Counted from the stretch's first letter, positions 44,294-52,536 are shown. The stretch: DNA of 64,000 bases from Flavobacterium hydrophilum (GCF_003202405.1 NZ_QJHL01000002.1:186001-250000); one strand, 5' to 3'. Program-made: numbers and translations. Notes: generated by a model from the sequence alone, not told the origin.

Positions 44294-45367
44294 TTATCGT
44301 GTTTTTGCTCGTTCGTATTGTTTAGGCCATTGAATATCGTCGTTTAATTCTCTTGCAAAATCCAAAGCCAGATTTGGATTTCTTAGTGATTCTCTGGCAA
44401 ACAAAATTAAATCGGCCTGATTGTTATTTAAAATTTCTTCGGCTTGTTGTGCTTCAGTAATTAAACCTACAGCTCCGGTTAAAATAGTGGCTTCCTTTTT
44501 AACTTTTTCTGAGAATGAAACCTGATAGCCCGGTCCAATTTCAATTTTTTGATGTGAAACCAATCCGCCTGACGAAACATCGATTAAATCTACTCCTTTT
44601 TCTTTTAATAGTTGGGAAAGCTGTACAGATTCTTCCGGATTCCAGCCTCCTTCCGCCCAGTCTGTAGCTGAAATTCTGACAAACAATGGCAAATCCGAAG
44701 GCCATTCTTTCTGAACGGCTTCTACGATTTCAAGTGTAAAACGGATCCGGTTTTCGAAACTTTCACCATATTCATCTGTTCTGATATTTGTTAAAGGAGA
44801 TAGAAACTGGTGTAATAAATAACCGTGCGCGGCATGGATTTCGAGAACTTTGTAACCGGCTTCAACCGCTCTTTTGGCAGCATTTTTAAAATCAGAAATC
44901 ACTTTTTGGATTCCGATTTTGTCTAAAGCCACAGGAAGATAGACTTCATTTTCATGATAAGGAACAGCGCTTGGAGCAACGGTAGTCCAGCCAATATTTG
45001 ATTCGTCTAATTTTTTATTGCCTAACCAGGGTTCGGAAACACTTGCTTTTCGGCCTGCATGCGCCAATTGGATTCCGGGAACGGCATTTTGCGAAATTAT
45101 AAATTCGTTGATTGTTTTTAGTTTTTCGATGTGTTCCTCTTTCCAGATTCCAAGATCAGCCGGAGAAATTCTTCCTTCAGGTGAAACAGCTGTAGCTTCC
45201 TGAATAATCAATCCGGCGCCTCCGCTGGCACGGCTTCCCAGATGAACCAGATGCCAGTCGTTTGCAAATCCGTCAACTGAAGAATACTGGCACATTGGCG
45301 AAACAACGATCCTGTTTTTTAAAGTGATATTTTTTATAGTAAGTGAAGAAAATAATAATGAAGCCAT
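44294..45367 (-). CDS. NADH:flavin oxidoreductase, YqjM-type old yellow enzyme
   Basis: A 357-residue FMN ene-reductase of the OYE family (YqjM branch). FMN-binding and active-site blocks are visible: RIVVSPMCQYSSVDGFANDW with the Cys of YqjM-type enzymes, LIIQEATAVSPEGRISPADL, QLAHAGRKAS, EIHAAHGYLLHQFLSPLTN with the substrate-binding His pair, and ILTGAVGLIT. It reduces activated C=C bonds using NADPH; the physiological substrate is unknown. It stands 43 bp upstream of the Gfo/Idh gene on the same strand. Confidence 0.93.
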   Translation of the reverse strand: MASLLFSSLTIKNITLKNRIVVSPMCQYSSVDGFANDWHLVHLGSRASGGAGLIIQEATAVSPEGRISPADLGIWKEEHIEKLKTINEFIISQNAVPGIQLAHAGRKASVSEPWLGNKKLDESNIGWTTVAPSAVPYHENEVYLPVALDKIGIQKVISDFKNAAKRAVEAGYKVLEIHAAHGYLLHQFLSPLTNIRTDEYGESFENRIRFTLEIVEAVQKEWPSDLPLFVRISATDWAEGGWNPEESVQLSQLLKEKGVDLIDVSSGGLVSHQKIEIGPGYQVSFSEKVKKEATILTGAVGLITEAQQAEEILNNNQADLILFARESLRNPNLALDFARELNDDIQWPKQYERAKTR

Positions 45368-45567
45368 AGAATGTAACTTTTAATGTATTTTTACTACCAA
45401 TTGACTGAGATAGCGTTTAAAAAGTAAAGTTACAGTATCTGCGTAAAAGTAGAAATTCAAATGTTTATTAATTAACAAACATTTAAAACCTTATGTATTA
45501 TATTGCGCTCTCAAATTAAAATAGAAACGTTACTTTTGTGCGTTAAATTACGAACTAAAAATACAAA

Positions 45568-46908
45568 ATGGATATAGTTATCAAACTCTCTCAATTTCTA
45601 TTGAGTTTATCTTTACTTATTATTCTTCACGAATTAGGGCATTTTATTCCTGCTAAATTATTTAAAACAAGGGTCGAAAAATTTTACCTGTTTTTTGATG
45701 TAAAATTTTCTTTGTTTAAAAAGCAAATAGGCGAAACAGTTTACGGAATAGGATGGCTGCCATTAGGAGGTTATGTAAAAATCTCCGGAATGATTGATGA
45801 AAGTATGGACAAAGAGCAAATGGCACTACCTCCACAGCCTTGGGAATTTCGCTCTAAACCGGCATGGCAGCGTTTAATTATCATGTTGGGCGGTGTTACG
45901 GTAAACTTTATCCTGGCTTTTATTATATATATAGGTATGGCTTTTGCTTATGGAGATACCTTTGTGGCAAATGCCGATTTGAAAGATGGGGTTTTGATTG
46001 AAAATCCGGTAATGCTTAAAACAGGTTTTAAAACCGGGGATAAAATTTTGGCTATTGACGGAAAGAAAGTTGAAAATTTTGATAATGAGTTAAATATGAA
46101 CATTATCATGTCTAAACAAGTTCTGATTGAAAGAAACGGTCAACAGCAAACGATAAAAATGCCGAATGATTTTGTGGACCAATTATCTAAACATGAAAAA
46201 TCGGTGCTTGTAGATATGCGTGTACCTTTTGCTATTAAAGATGTTCCTGCTGAATCTCCAAATAAAGCTTTGAAATCAAAAGATTTAATTGTTTCCTTAA
46301 ATGGACAGCAAGCTAGGTATTACGATCAGGTAAAAGCGATTTTAAGTAGTAATAAAGGAAAGACTATTCCGGCTGTTGTAATACGTGACTTAAAAGAAAC
46401 TCCAGTTACGGTTAAGGTTTCTGCAGCTGGAAAATTAGGTGTACTTGCAGGTGGATTAGGAATCGAATCATTAGAGAAATTAGGATATTATAAAGTAAGT
46501 ACTAAGCATTATAGTTTCCTGGAGTCTATTCCGGTTGGATTAACAAAAGGAAAGGACCAATTAGTAGGTTACGGAAAACAATTGAAAATGATCTTTAATC
46601 CGGAAACCAAGGCGTACAAACAAGTGGGTGGTTTTGCAGCAATTTTTAACATTTTTCCTACTTCATGGAGTTGGGAAACGTTCTGGTCAATTACCGCTTT
46701 ATTGTCAATTATGCTTGGGGTAATGAATTTATTGCCAATTCCTGCCCTTGACGGAGGTCATGTGATGTTTTTATTGTATGAAATAATTAGTGGTAAAAAG
46801 CCAAGTGATAAATTCCTTGAGAACGCCCAAATGGTTGGTTTCGTAATACTTATAGCACTGCTTTTGTTTGCAAACGGAAACGATATTTATAAGGCAATTG
46901 TCAGGTAA
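45568..46908 (+). CDS. rseP: RseP site-2 zinc protease
   Basis: A 446-residue intramembrane metalloprotease that cleaves membrane anti-sigma factors or signal peptide remnants. The zinc motif HELGH is at residues 21-25 in the first helix and the second motif NLLPIPALDGGH is in the C-terminal helices. Two PDZ regions lie between (about 130-200 and 230-290). A TACTTTTG -7 element sits at 45,531-45,538, giving a leader of about 25 nt. It is a plausible processing partner for the anti-sigma-like protein at 56 kb, though that is inference. Confidence 0.95.
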   Translation: MDIVIKLSQFLLSLSLLIILHELGHFIPAKLFKTRVEKFYLFFDVKFSLFKKQIGETVYGIGWLPLGGYVKISGMIDESMDKEQMALPPQPWEFRSKPAWQRLIIMLGGVTVNFILAFIIYIGMAFAYGDTFVANADLKDGVLIENPVMLKTGFKTGDKILAIDGKKVENFDNELNMNIIMSKQVLIERNGQQQTIKMPNDFVDQLSKHEKSVLVDMRVPFAIKDVPAESPNKALKSKDLIVSLNGQQARYYDQVKAILSSNKGKTIPAVVIRDLKETPVTVKVSAAGKLGVLAGGLGIESLEKLGYYKVSTKHYSFLESIPVGLTKGKDQLVGYGKQLKMIFNPETKAYKQVGGFAAIFNIFPTSWSWETFWSITALLSIMLGVMNLLPIPALDGGHVMFLLYEIISGKKPSDKFLENAQMVGFVILIALLLFANGNDIYKAIVR

Positions 46909-46940
46909 AAAAAATATTTTTTAAAAAGAGTTAAAATATT

Positions 46941-46970
46941 TTTGAGAAACTAAAAAATCAATTATATTTG
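46941..46970 (+). promoter_or_regulatory. Predicted promoter of the tRNA-Asn genes
   Basis: TTTG (46941-46944) and TATATTTG (46963-46970), 18 bp apart, precede the first tRNA by about 24 bp. Confidence 0.7.
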
Positions 46971-46994
46971 CACTCGCTAAAAAGAGCAACAACT

Positions 46995-47068
46995 TCCTCC
47001 TTAGCTCAGTTGGTTAGAGCATCTGACTGTTAATCAGAGGGTCCTTGGTTCGAGCCCAAGAGGGGGAG
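46995..47068 (+). tRNA. tRNA-Asn (GTT), copy 1
   Basis: The 74-nt cloverleaf has acceptor stem TCCTCCT/AGGGGGA, anticodon loop CTGTTAA with anticodon GTT at 47029-47031, T-loop TTCGAGC and discriminator G. CCA is not encoded. Confidence 0.96.
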
Positions 47069-47107
47069 CAAACTTTTTTTAGCAAACATATTTACCTTTA
47101 AGGTGAT

Positions 47108-47181
47108 TCCTCCTTAGCTCAGTTGGTTAGAGCATCTGACTGTTAATCAGAGGGTCCTTGGTTCGAGCCCAAGAGGGGGAG
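47108..47181 (+). tRNA. tRNA-Asn (GTT), copy 2
   Basis: Identical in sequence to copy 1, 39 bp downstream and probably cotranscribed. It is followed directly by a strong terminator. Confidence 0.96.
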
Positions 47182-47184
47182 CTT

Positions 47185-47226
47185 AAAAAAAAGACTATCA
47201 GAAATGATAGTCTTTTTTTTTTTTTT
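47185..47226 (+). terminator. Terminator of the tRNA-Asn pair
   Basis: AAAAAAGACTATCA is followed by GAAA and TGATAGTC, then a long T-run. A similar, diverged copy follows the broken third tRNA at 47,579-47,619. Confidence 0.9.
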
Positions 47227-47237
47227 AAATTAAAAAT

Positions 47238-47528
47238 ATGAATTACGTTTATATTCTTCATTCTTCTAAATTAAGTCGATTTTATACTGGCTTTACAGCA
47301 GATTTTGATGCAAGATTAGATTTTCACTTGAATTCAGAGCAAGAACGAAAATTCACTTATAAAGTAGATGACTGGATTGTTTTTCTGAAAATAGAATGCA
47401 AATCAAAGTCGCAAGCTTTGGCGATTGAAAAGCGCATTAAAAATATGAAAAGCAAAATCTACATTGAAAACCTATTGCGATATCCTGAAATCATAAATAA
47501 ATTACTCGAAAAATATAAAGACTGTTAA
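47238..47528 (+). CDS. Small GIY-YIG family endonuclease joined to a broken tRNA-Asn
   Basis: A 96-residue stand-alone GIY-YIG nuclease domain. The motif residues are VYI (4-6) and YTG (16-18) in place of GIY and YIG, with the catalytic Arg26 (DARLDFH), His30 and Glu64 (AIEKRIKNMKSK). The gene lies 12 bp after the tRNA-Asn terminator. Its last codons, GAC TGT TAA, are themselves the anticodon arm of a tRNA-Asn remnant, so the protein ends Lys-Asp-Cys using the tRNA sequence as stop codon. Similar short nuclease genes sit near tRNA or rRNA genes in many flavobacteria (from general knowledge). Mobility is an inference. Confidence 0.85.
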   Translation: MNYVYILHSSKLSRFYTGFTADFDARLDFHLNSEQERKFTYKVDDWIVFLKIECKSKSQALAIEKRIKNMKSKIYIENLLRYPEIINKLLEKYKDC

Positions 47529-47576
47529 TCAGAGCCCCGAAAGCTTTCGGGGTTGGTTCGGGCCCAAGAGGGGGGC
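47519..47576 (+). pseudogene. 3' half of a tRNA-Asn gene, interrupted by an 18-bp palindrome
   Basis: AGACTGTTAATCAGAG (47519-47534) matches the anticodon arm of the intact tRNA-Asn genes, and TTGGTTCGGGCCCAAGAG (47553-47570) the T arm. Between them the perfect palindrome CCCCGAAAGCTTTCGGGG (47535-47552) replaces the variable region. The 5' half of the tRNA is missing, where the GIY-YIG gene now lies. Confidence 0.85.
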
Positions 47577-47578
47577 TT

Positions 47579-47619
47579 AAAAAAAAGACTATTATGTAAA
47601 TAATGGTCTTTTTTTTTTT
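47579..47619 (+). terminator. Terminator copy after the tRNA-Asn remnant
   Basis: GACTATTAT/ATAATGGTC with flanking A and T runs. It is a diverged duplicate of the terminator of the intact tRNA pair and still pairs fully. Confidence 0.85.
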
Positions 47620-47629
47620 AGAACCGATT

Positions 47630-48319
47630 CTATTTTTTGGTCATTGCAAGAGCTGTATTTTTACTTTCAAACAGTTTAATCATTTCCTCAGCTTTTTCCG
47701 GCTGGTTGATTGCCTTTAAGGATTTGGCGCATCGCAAATAAAAGACAGGTTCTAAGCTTTCTTCAAGACTAAATAGCTGTAGATAACATTTAGCCGCAGC
47801 TTCGAAATCATTTTCAAAGTAATATTTATCGGCGACCTTTTTAAGCATGTCTGCGGATTTGTATCCTTTGTCTACAACATTGGCATATATGTTTAAAACA
47901 TCTATGCTTACAGATTTTTTGCTGTGTTCGGGAACTGTAGTCTTAATAGTGACGGGCTGAATAACCTGCTTGGTTTCGGTGGTTGTGATTTTCGAAGGCG
48001 CTATAGGGTTAGTGGCTTTTACATATGCTTTTCGGTATATTGCGGTTACGGTTCTGGTGTTGTTTGGTCCCAGGTCGTAGGTATTGACCATGTCAAGTTT
48101 TGTAACTTCGTATGTTGTGATTCTTTTTTTTCCGGCAGCAAGATTAATTACTTCTTCGACACAGTAAGCTTCTATAACAAGATCTTCATCGGATTTGTCA
48201 TCAAACTTTAATGGTGCTTTTCGAATATCTGGATTGGTAATTACCTGGCTTACCTGACCAAAAGAATTCAGCGAAAAAACACTTGCAAGTACTATAAGGT
48301 GTATTGCGTAAGTTTTCAT
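47630..48319 (-). CDS. Exported TPR-like protein of unknown function
   Basis: A 229-residue protein with a signal peptide (MKTYAIHLIVLASVFSLNSF, cut near GQ). The middle is a beta-rich region with ITTYEVTKLDMVNTYDLGP; the end (about 150-220) is TPR-like: KVADKYYFENDFEAAAKCYL and RCAKSLKAINQPEKAEEMIK. This C-terminal part resembles the N-terminal TPR unit of flavobacterial OmpA-like proteins. It may have split from such a protein. No function can be given. Confidence 0.7.
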   Translation of the reverse strand: MKTYAIHLIVLASVFSLNSFGQVSQVITNPDIRKAPLKFDDKSDEDLVIEAYCVEEVINLAAGKKRITTYEVTKLDMVNTYDLGPNNTRTVTAIYRKAYVKATNPIAPSKITTTETKQVIQPVTIKTTVPEHSKKSVSIDVLNIYANVVDKGYKSADMLKKVADKYYFENDFEAAAKCYLQLFSLEESLEPVFYLRCAKSLKAINQPEKAEEMIKLFESKNTALAMTKK

Positions 48320-48539
48320 GATAATTAAAATAAGTTGAGGCTATATTGAAATTATATAATAAAGGTATTCATTATGTTTTGTTTGTCTTTTACATTAGCG
48401 TTTAAGTACTGTTAAAGTCGTTTAAGTGCTTAATTTGGTGTGCTGAGTGTGTTCTTTTTAAAATAAAAATTGTCGAACCGCTAAATTGAATGAAATAATT
48501 GAGGTTTTGAATAGAATAACAGGACTTCCGAAGGTATTA

Positions 48540-48576
48540 AAAAAAAACGAAAAGCCGTCAAAAATGACAGCTTTTC
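48540..48576 (-). terminator. Terminator of tRNA-Leu
   Basis: On the - strand GAAAAGCTGTCA pairs with TGACGGCTTTTC (48576-48549) with one mismatch, followed by T8. Confidence 0.85.
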
Positions 48577-48584
48577 AGTTAATG

Positions 48585-48664
48585 TACCCGGAGCCGGAGT
48601 CGAACCGGCACGGTTTCCCACAGGTGTTTGAGACCAGCGCGTCTACCAATTCCGCCATCCGGGC
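48585..48664 (-). tRNA. tRNA-Leu (CAA)
   Basis: The - strand folds into a class II tRNA with acceptor stem GCCCGGA/TCCGGGT, a D-loop with GGTAGAC, an anticodon loop CTCAAAC giving anticodon CAA, a short variable arm and T arm GCCGG-TTCGACT-CCGGC. The anticodon stem has one T-T mismatch. No CCA is encoded. Confidence 0.88.
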
Positions 48665-48831
48665 TTAGCAGACGAAAAAACAATCAAAAATGATTATTTT
48701 AACGCAATAGAATAAGTAATTATGAAGTCATAATGTGCTTATTCCTTTAACACGGTGCAAATGTAAAAAATAAAATTAAAAGTTCTACTAAAAATACTCG
48801 AAATTTTCCTTTCAGTCTCCAATAAATTTTC

Positions 48832-48958
48832 TAAATTTGCACCTCGTTAAAACGAAGCACACACAACTAACTACATCCGAGGCAGATACGCGGATTGGCT
48901 AAAAAAAAGAATTTAGCCGGACCATGTAGAAAACCAAGGAATAAAACAACAAATTATA
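48832..48958 (+). promoter_or_regulatory. Promoter and structured leader of prs
   Basis: A TAAATTTG -7 element (48832-48839) begins a leader of about 115 nt. It can form a small hairpin TCGT-TAAA-ACGA and then a larger structure closed by CTACAT (48871-48876) and ATGTAG (48924-48929). That structure contains a CCG/CGG helix and a hairpin GGCTAAA/TTTAGCC (48897-48903 and 48912-48918). I cannot match it to a known riboswitch. Confidence 0.5.
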
Positions 48959-49900
48959 ATGTCGCACCTAGAACCAGAAGCTAAAATTTTTGCTTGTTCA
49001 CAAAGTGTTTATCTTGCAGAAAAAATTGCAGAACAATACGGAATTCCGTTAGGAAAAGTAACGATGTCAACGTACAGCGATGGAGAATTTCAGCCATCTT
49101 ACGAAGAATCAATAAGAGGATTGCGCGTTTTTATCGTGTGTTCAACTTTTCCAACAGCCGATAATTTGATGGAATTGTTATTAATGATCGATGCTGCAAA
49201 ACGTGCATCGGCAAGACATATTACAGCTGTTATGCCTTATTTTGGATGGGCAAGACAGGATAGAAAAGATAAACCAAGAGTGCCGATTGGAGCAAAATTA
49301 GTAGCTAATTTATTAGATGCTGCCGGAGCAACAAGAGTAATGACAATGGATTTACATGCAGATCAAATCCAGGGGTTTTTCGAAAAACCTGTAGATCATT
49401 TATTTGCATCAACTATCTTTTTACCATACGTAGAAAGTTTAGGTTTAGAGAATTTAACCATTGCATCTCCGGATATGGGGGGGTCAAAAAGAGCATATGC
49501 TTACTCTAAGTTTTTAGAATCAGATGTAGTAATCTGTTACAAGCAAAGAAAAGCAGCCAACGTTATCGATACTATGGAGCTGATTGGTGAAGTAAAAGGT
49601 CGTAACGTAATATTGGTGGACGACATGATCGATACCGGTGGAACATTGGCGAAAGCAGCAGACTTAATGATCGAAAAAGGAGCATTAAGTGTTAGAGCAA
49701 TTTGTACGCACGCTATTTTATCAGGTGGTGCTTACGAAAAAATTGAAAATTCGAAATTAAGCGAATTAATAGTTACAGATTCTATTCCGTTAAAGAGAGA
49801 ATCAAAGAAAATCAGAGTAGTGAGTTGTGCGCCTCTTTTTGCTGAAGTTATGCACATGGTGCATCACAACAATTCCATTAGTGGAAAATTTATAATGTAG
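48959..49900 (+). CDS. prs: Ribose-phosphate pyrophosphokinase
   Basis: A 313-residue class I PRPP synthetase making 5-phosphoribosyl 1-diphosphate from ribose 5-phosphate and ATP for purine, pyrimidine, His and NAD synthesis. Evidence includes FSDGE-type TYSDGEFQPSYEESIRG, the flexible loop PYFGWARQDRKDKPRVPIGA, the metal-binding DLHADQIQGFF and the PRPP-binding loop VDDMIDTGGT. Normal length. It leads the prs-rplY pair; L25 follows after 52 bp, a common order in bacteria. Confidence 0.97.
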   Translation: MSHLEPEAKIFACSQSVYLAEKIAEQYGIPLGKVTMSTYSDGEFQPSYEESIRGLRVFIVCSTFPTADNLMELLLMIDAAKRASARHITAVMPYFGWARQDRKDKPRVPIGAKLVANLLDAAGATRVMTMDLHADQIQGFFEKPVDHLFASTIFLPYVESLGLENLTIASPDMGGSKRAYAYSKFLESDVVICYKQRKAANVIDTMELIGEVKGRNVILVDDMIDTGGTLAKAADLMIEKGALSVRAICTHAILSGGAYEKIENSKLSELIVTDSIPLKRESKKIRVVSCAPLFAEVMHMVHHNNSISGKFIM

Positions 49901-49952
49901 TCTAACTACATAAAGAATTAGAATATTTATTTAATAACTATATTTTTTTACA

Positions 49953-50564
49953 ATGAAATCGATTACAATTAAAGGATCAGAAAGAGAAAGCGTGGGCAAA
50001 GTGTCAACTAAAGCCTTACGTAATGCTGGAGCGGTTCCTTGCGTGTTATACGGAGGAAATCAGGCAGTACACTTCTCAGCAGACGCTGCTGCGTTCAAAA
50101 ACTTGGTTTACACTCCAAATGCACACACAGTTGTGATTGAGCTTGGAAAAGGAAAATCATTCAATGCAATTTTGCAGGATATTCAGGTTCATCCTGTATC
50201 AGACAAAATCTTACACATTGACTTCTTTCAATTATTTGATGATAAAGAAATCACTATGGAAGTTCCTGTGAAAATCGTTGGTACATCTAAAGGTGTTCTT
50301 GCGGGTGGTGTTTTACGTTTGAACCAACGTAAATTAAAAGTGAAAGCTTTACCAGGAAACCTTCCTGATTTTGTTGAAGCTGACATTACGCCACTTGAAA
50401 TGGGTAACAAATTGTACGTTACTAAAGTTGGTGCTCCAGAATACAAAGTGATGCACCCTGACAATACAGTTGTAGCTCAGGTAAGAATCTCTCGTGCTGC
50501 TATGAAAGCTGCTCAAGAGGCTGCAAAAGCTGCAAAAGCTCCTGCAAAAGGAAAGAAAAAGTAA
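49953..50564 (+). CDS. rplY: 50S ribosomal protein L25/general stress protein Ctc
   Basis: A 203-residue L25 of the long CTC type, binding 5S rRNA. N-terminal L25 domain (1-92: [47 protein letters not shown]) and C-terminal TL5 domain (93-180: [20 protein letters not shown]). The end is an Ala/Lys tail ([20 protein letters not shown]), typical of this phylum. It is followed by a terminator at 50,585-50,618. Confidence 0.96.
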   Translation: MKSITIKGSERESVGKVSTKALRNAGAVPCVLYGGNQAVHFSADAAAFKNLVYTPNAHTVVIELGKGKSFNAILQDIQVHPVSDKILHIDFFQLFDDKEITMEVPVKIVGTSKGVLAGGVLRLNQRKLKVKALPGNLPDFVEADITPLEMGNKLYVTKVGAPEYKVMHPDNTVVAQVRISRAAMKAAQEAAKAAKAPAKGKKK

Positions 50565-50584
50565 TTTTTTTCAAATCATGCAAG

Positions 50585-50618
50585 AAAGCATCAATCGAAA
50601 GATTGGTGCTTTTTTTTT
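50585..50618 (+). terminator. Terminator of prs-rplY
   Basis: AGCATCAATC (50587-50596), loop GAAA, GATTGGTGCT (50601-50610), then T8. Confidence 0.88.
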
Positions 50619-50721
50619 GGTTCTGAGTTGCTAAGATTCTAAGAAAAGTCTTTGTTTGGCTTTTAGTCAGGTTGAGCGGAGTCGAAGCCCTGCGAAAGAA
50701 AATTTGCAGTTTAAACAAAAT

Positions 50722-50962
50722 TATCTAATTGCCACATTTCCAAATTATCTAATTATTTTTAGAAGCAGAAACTCCCGTTTTCATAAGACGTGATGTTCCT
50801 GCCATCCGCTAAATCTTTTCCTGGCTAAAGGAGCCAGAAAAAGGATACCACTCCTGTCAGGGCTAGCCAGAAGTTTTGTTTTTATAAAAATCCAACAATC
50901 CAATTATCCAATAGGCATATTTTCTAATTATCTAATAAACCAATTGGCATATTATCTAATTA
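50722..50962. repeat. Intergenic AATTATCTA word repeats surrounding family D copy 3
   Basis: Words such as AATTATCTAATTGCC, ATCCAATTATCCAATAGGC and ATTATCTAATTAACC repeat on both sides of the family D element. The rest of the 414-bp gap holds no gene that I can see. Confidence 0.5.
50785..50876. repeat. Intergenic repeat family D, copy 3
   Basis: Runs from about AAGACGTGATGTTCCTGCCA through CTTTTCCTGGCT and AGCCAGAAAAAG to GGATACCACTCCTGTCAGGG-CT. The inner stem CTGGCT/AGCCAG replaces CTTGCC/GGCAAG of copy 2 and remains paired. Confidence 0.75.
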
Positions 50963-50974
50963 ACCCTATTTTTG
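50944..50974 (+). promoter_or_regulatory. Promoter abutting the pth start codon
   Basis: TTG (50944-50946) and TATTTTTG (50967-50974) are 20 bp apart. The pth ATG begins at 50979, so the transcript would be leaderless or start at a later codon. Confidence 0.6.
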
Positions 50975-50978
50975 CCAG

Positions 50979-51653
50979 ATGATAAAATGGATAACAAAAC
51001 TGTTTTCATCAACACAAAAAGAAGAGAACACAGATTATATGAAACCGGAGGTTCATGAAAACTCAAAAAACAATATAAAAAGCGTGAGTAAAAAATATTT
51101 AATTGTAGGGCTGGGTAATATTGGCGCAGAATACGTAAACACAAGACATAATATCGGATTTAAAGTTCTGGATTTTTTAGCCAGAAAAGAAAGTCTTTCT
51201 TTTGAAACTGTTAAACTGGGGGCATTGGCTGAATATAAATTCAAAGGAAGAGCCTTTTTTCTGCTTAAGCCAAACACCTATATGAACCTTAGCGGGAAAG
51301 CAGTTAAATACTGGATGGATAAAGAAAATATTCCATTAGAAAATGTTCTGGTAATTACAGACGATTTAAACCTGTCTTTTGGAACCATCAGAATCAAGCC
51401 AAAAGGAAGCGACGGAGGTCACAACGGACTTAAAAATATCAATCTCGTTTTAAACACACAGCAATACACCCGATTTAGATTCGGAATCAGTGATCAGTTC
51501 AAGAAAGGACAACAAGTTGACTATGTTTTAGGTGACTGGGACGAAGAAGAAAAAGCAAAATTACCGGAAAGACTCGAAGTTGCATCAGAAATTATCAAAT
51601 CTTTCGGTACGGCAGGATTAGAAAATACAATGACAACTTTTAATGGAAAATAG
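50979..51653 (+). CDS. pth: Peptidyl-tRNA hydrolase
   Basis: A 224-residue peptidyl-tRNA hydrolase recycling stalled peptidyl-tRNAs. The core starts at residue 40 (LIVGLGNIGAEYVNTRHNIG with catalytic His57) and contains KPNTYMNLSGKAVKYW, TDDLNLSFGTIRIKPKGSDG and GHNGLKNI. Residues 1-38 are a polar extension. With the promoter -7 box ending only 4 bp before the ATG, the true start could be this ATG (leaderless) or Met21 at 51039; both retain the full catalytic core. Confidence 0.93.
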   Translation: MIKWITKLFSSTQKEENTDYMKPEVHENSKNNIKSVSKKYLIVGLGNIGAEYVNTRHNIGFKVLDFLARKESLSFETVKLGALAEYKFKGRAFFLLKPNTYMNLSGKAVKYWMDKENIPLENVLVITDDLNLSFGTIRIKPKGSDGGHNGLKNINLVLNTQQYTRFRFGISDQFKKGQQVDYVLGDWDEEEKAKLPERLEVASEIIKSFGTAGLENTMTTFNGK

Positions 51654-51790
51654 AGATATTAAAAGGAGTTTATTGTTAAAACAACAATTATCAGTTAACT
51701 TAATTCAATTATAACGAAATAGAATTTTCTATTCCAAAGTTAAATGTATAAATTTGAATAAATTATTATAAATCATAAAAATCATATATC

Positions 51791-52402
51791 ATGGCTTTTG
51801 AATTACCACAATTACCTTATGCATATGACGCATTAGAACCACATATTGATGCGCGTACAATGGAAATCCACCATACTAAGCATCATAATGCGTACACAAC
51901 AAACCTAAATGCTGCCATTGCAGGAACAGATTTAGAAGGAAAAACAATCGAAAATATCTTAATCAACTTAGATAAATCAAACGCTGCAGTTCGTAACAAT
52001 GGTGGAGGTTTTTACAACCACAATTTATTCTGGACAGTAATGTCTCCAAACGGTGGCGGATTGCCAACAGGTGATTTGTTAGCTGCAATTGAGGCTTCTT
52101 TTGGAACTTTCGAAGAGTTTAAAGCAAAATTTGCTAAAGCGGGAGCAACACAATTTGGTTCAGGATGGGCTTGGCTAACTGTTCAAAAAGGTGGAAAATT
52201 AGAAGTTGTAGGAACTCCAAATCAGGATAATCCACTAATGCCAGAAGTTGCTGGTAACGGTGGAACTCCAATCTTAGGAATGGATGTTTGGGAGCACGCT
52301 TATTATTTAAACTACCAAAACAGAAGACCGGATTATATTGAAGCTTTCTTTAGTGTAATTAACTGGACAGAAGTTGCAAGGAGATTTGCTTTAGACAAAT
52401 AG
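51791..52402 (+). CDS. Superoxide dismutase (Fe/Mn)
   Basis: A 203-residue iron/manganese superoxide dismutase converting superoxide to hydrogen peroxide and oxygen. Metal ligands His27 ([11 protein letters not shown]), the second His in [11 protein letters not shown], Asp and His in [19 protein letters not shown] are present. The metal preference cannot be settled by eye. No signal peptide, so cytosolic. A TAAATTTG box (51,749-51,756) supports its own promoter, and a 13-bp terminator hairpin follows. Confidence 0.96.
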   Translation: MAFELPQLPYAYDALEPHIDARTMEIHHTKHHNAYTTNLNAAIAGTDLEGKTIENILINLDKSNAAVRNNGGGFYNHNLFWTVMSPNGGGLPTGDLLAAIEASFGTFEEFKAKFAKAGATQFGSGWAWLTVQKGGKLEVVGTPNQDNPLMPEVAGNGGTPILGMDVWEHAYYLNYQNRRPDYIEAFFSVINWTEVARRFALDK

Positions 52403-52430
52403 TCTGGAAGAAATAGAATAAAGAGTAAAG

Positions 52431-52467
52431 AAAAAAGACGGATAGCTACAGGCCATCCGTCTTTTTT
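52431..52467 (+). terminator. Terminator of the superoxide dismutase gene
   Basis: AAAAAAGACGGAT (52431-52443) pairs perfectly with ATCCGTCTTTTTT (52455-52467). Confidence 0.9.
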
Positions 52468-52536
52468 GTTATCATATTTTAAAGTATGTTGAGCAATCTT
52501 TATTCTTTACTCTATTTTCTTTTTCTATATATAAAT

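Noticed and set aside
48486..48668. 60-codon ORF on the + strand
   Set aside because: Its second half runs through the antisense strand of tRNA-Leu and its terminator, so it is a chance frame.
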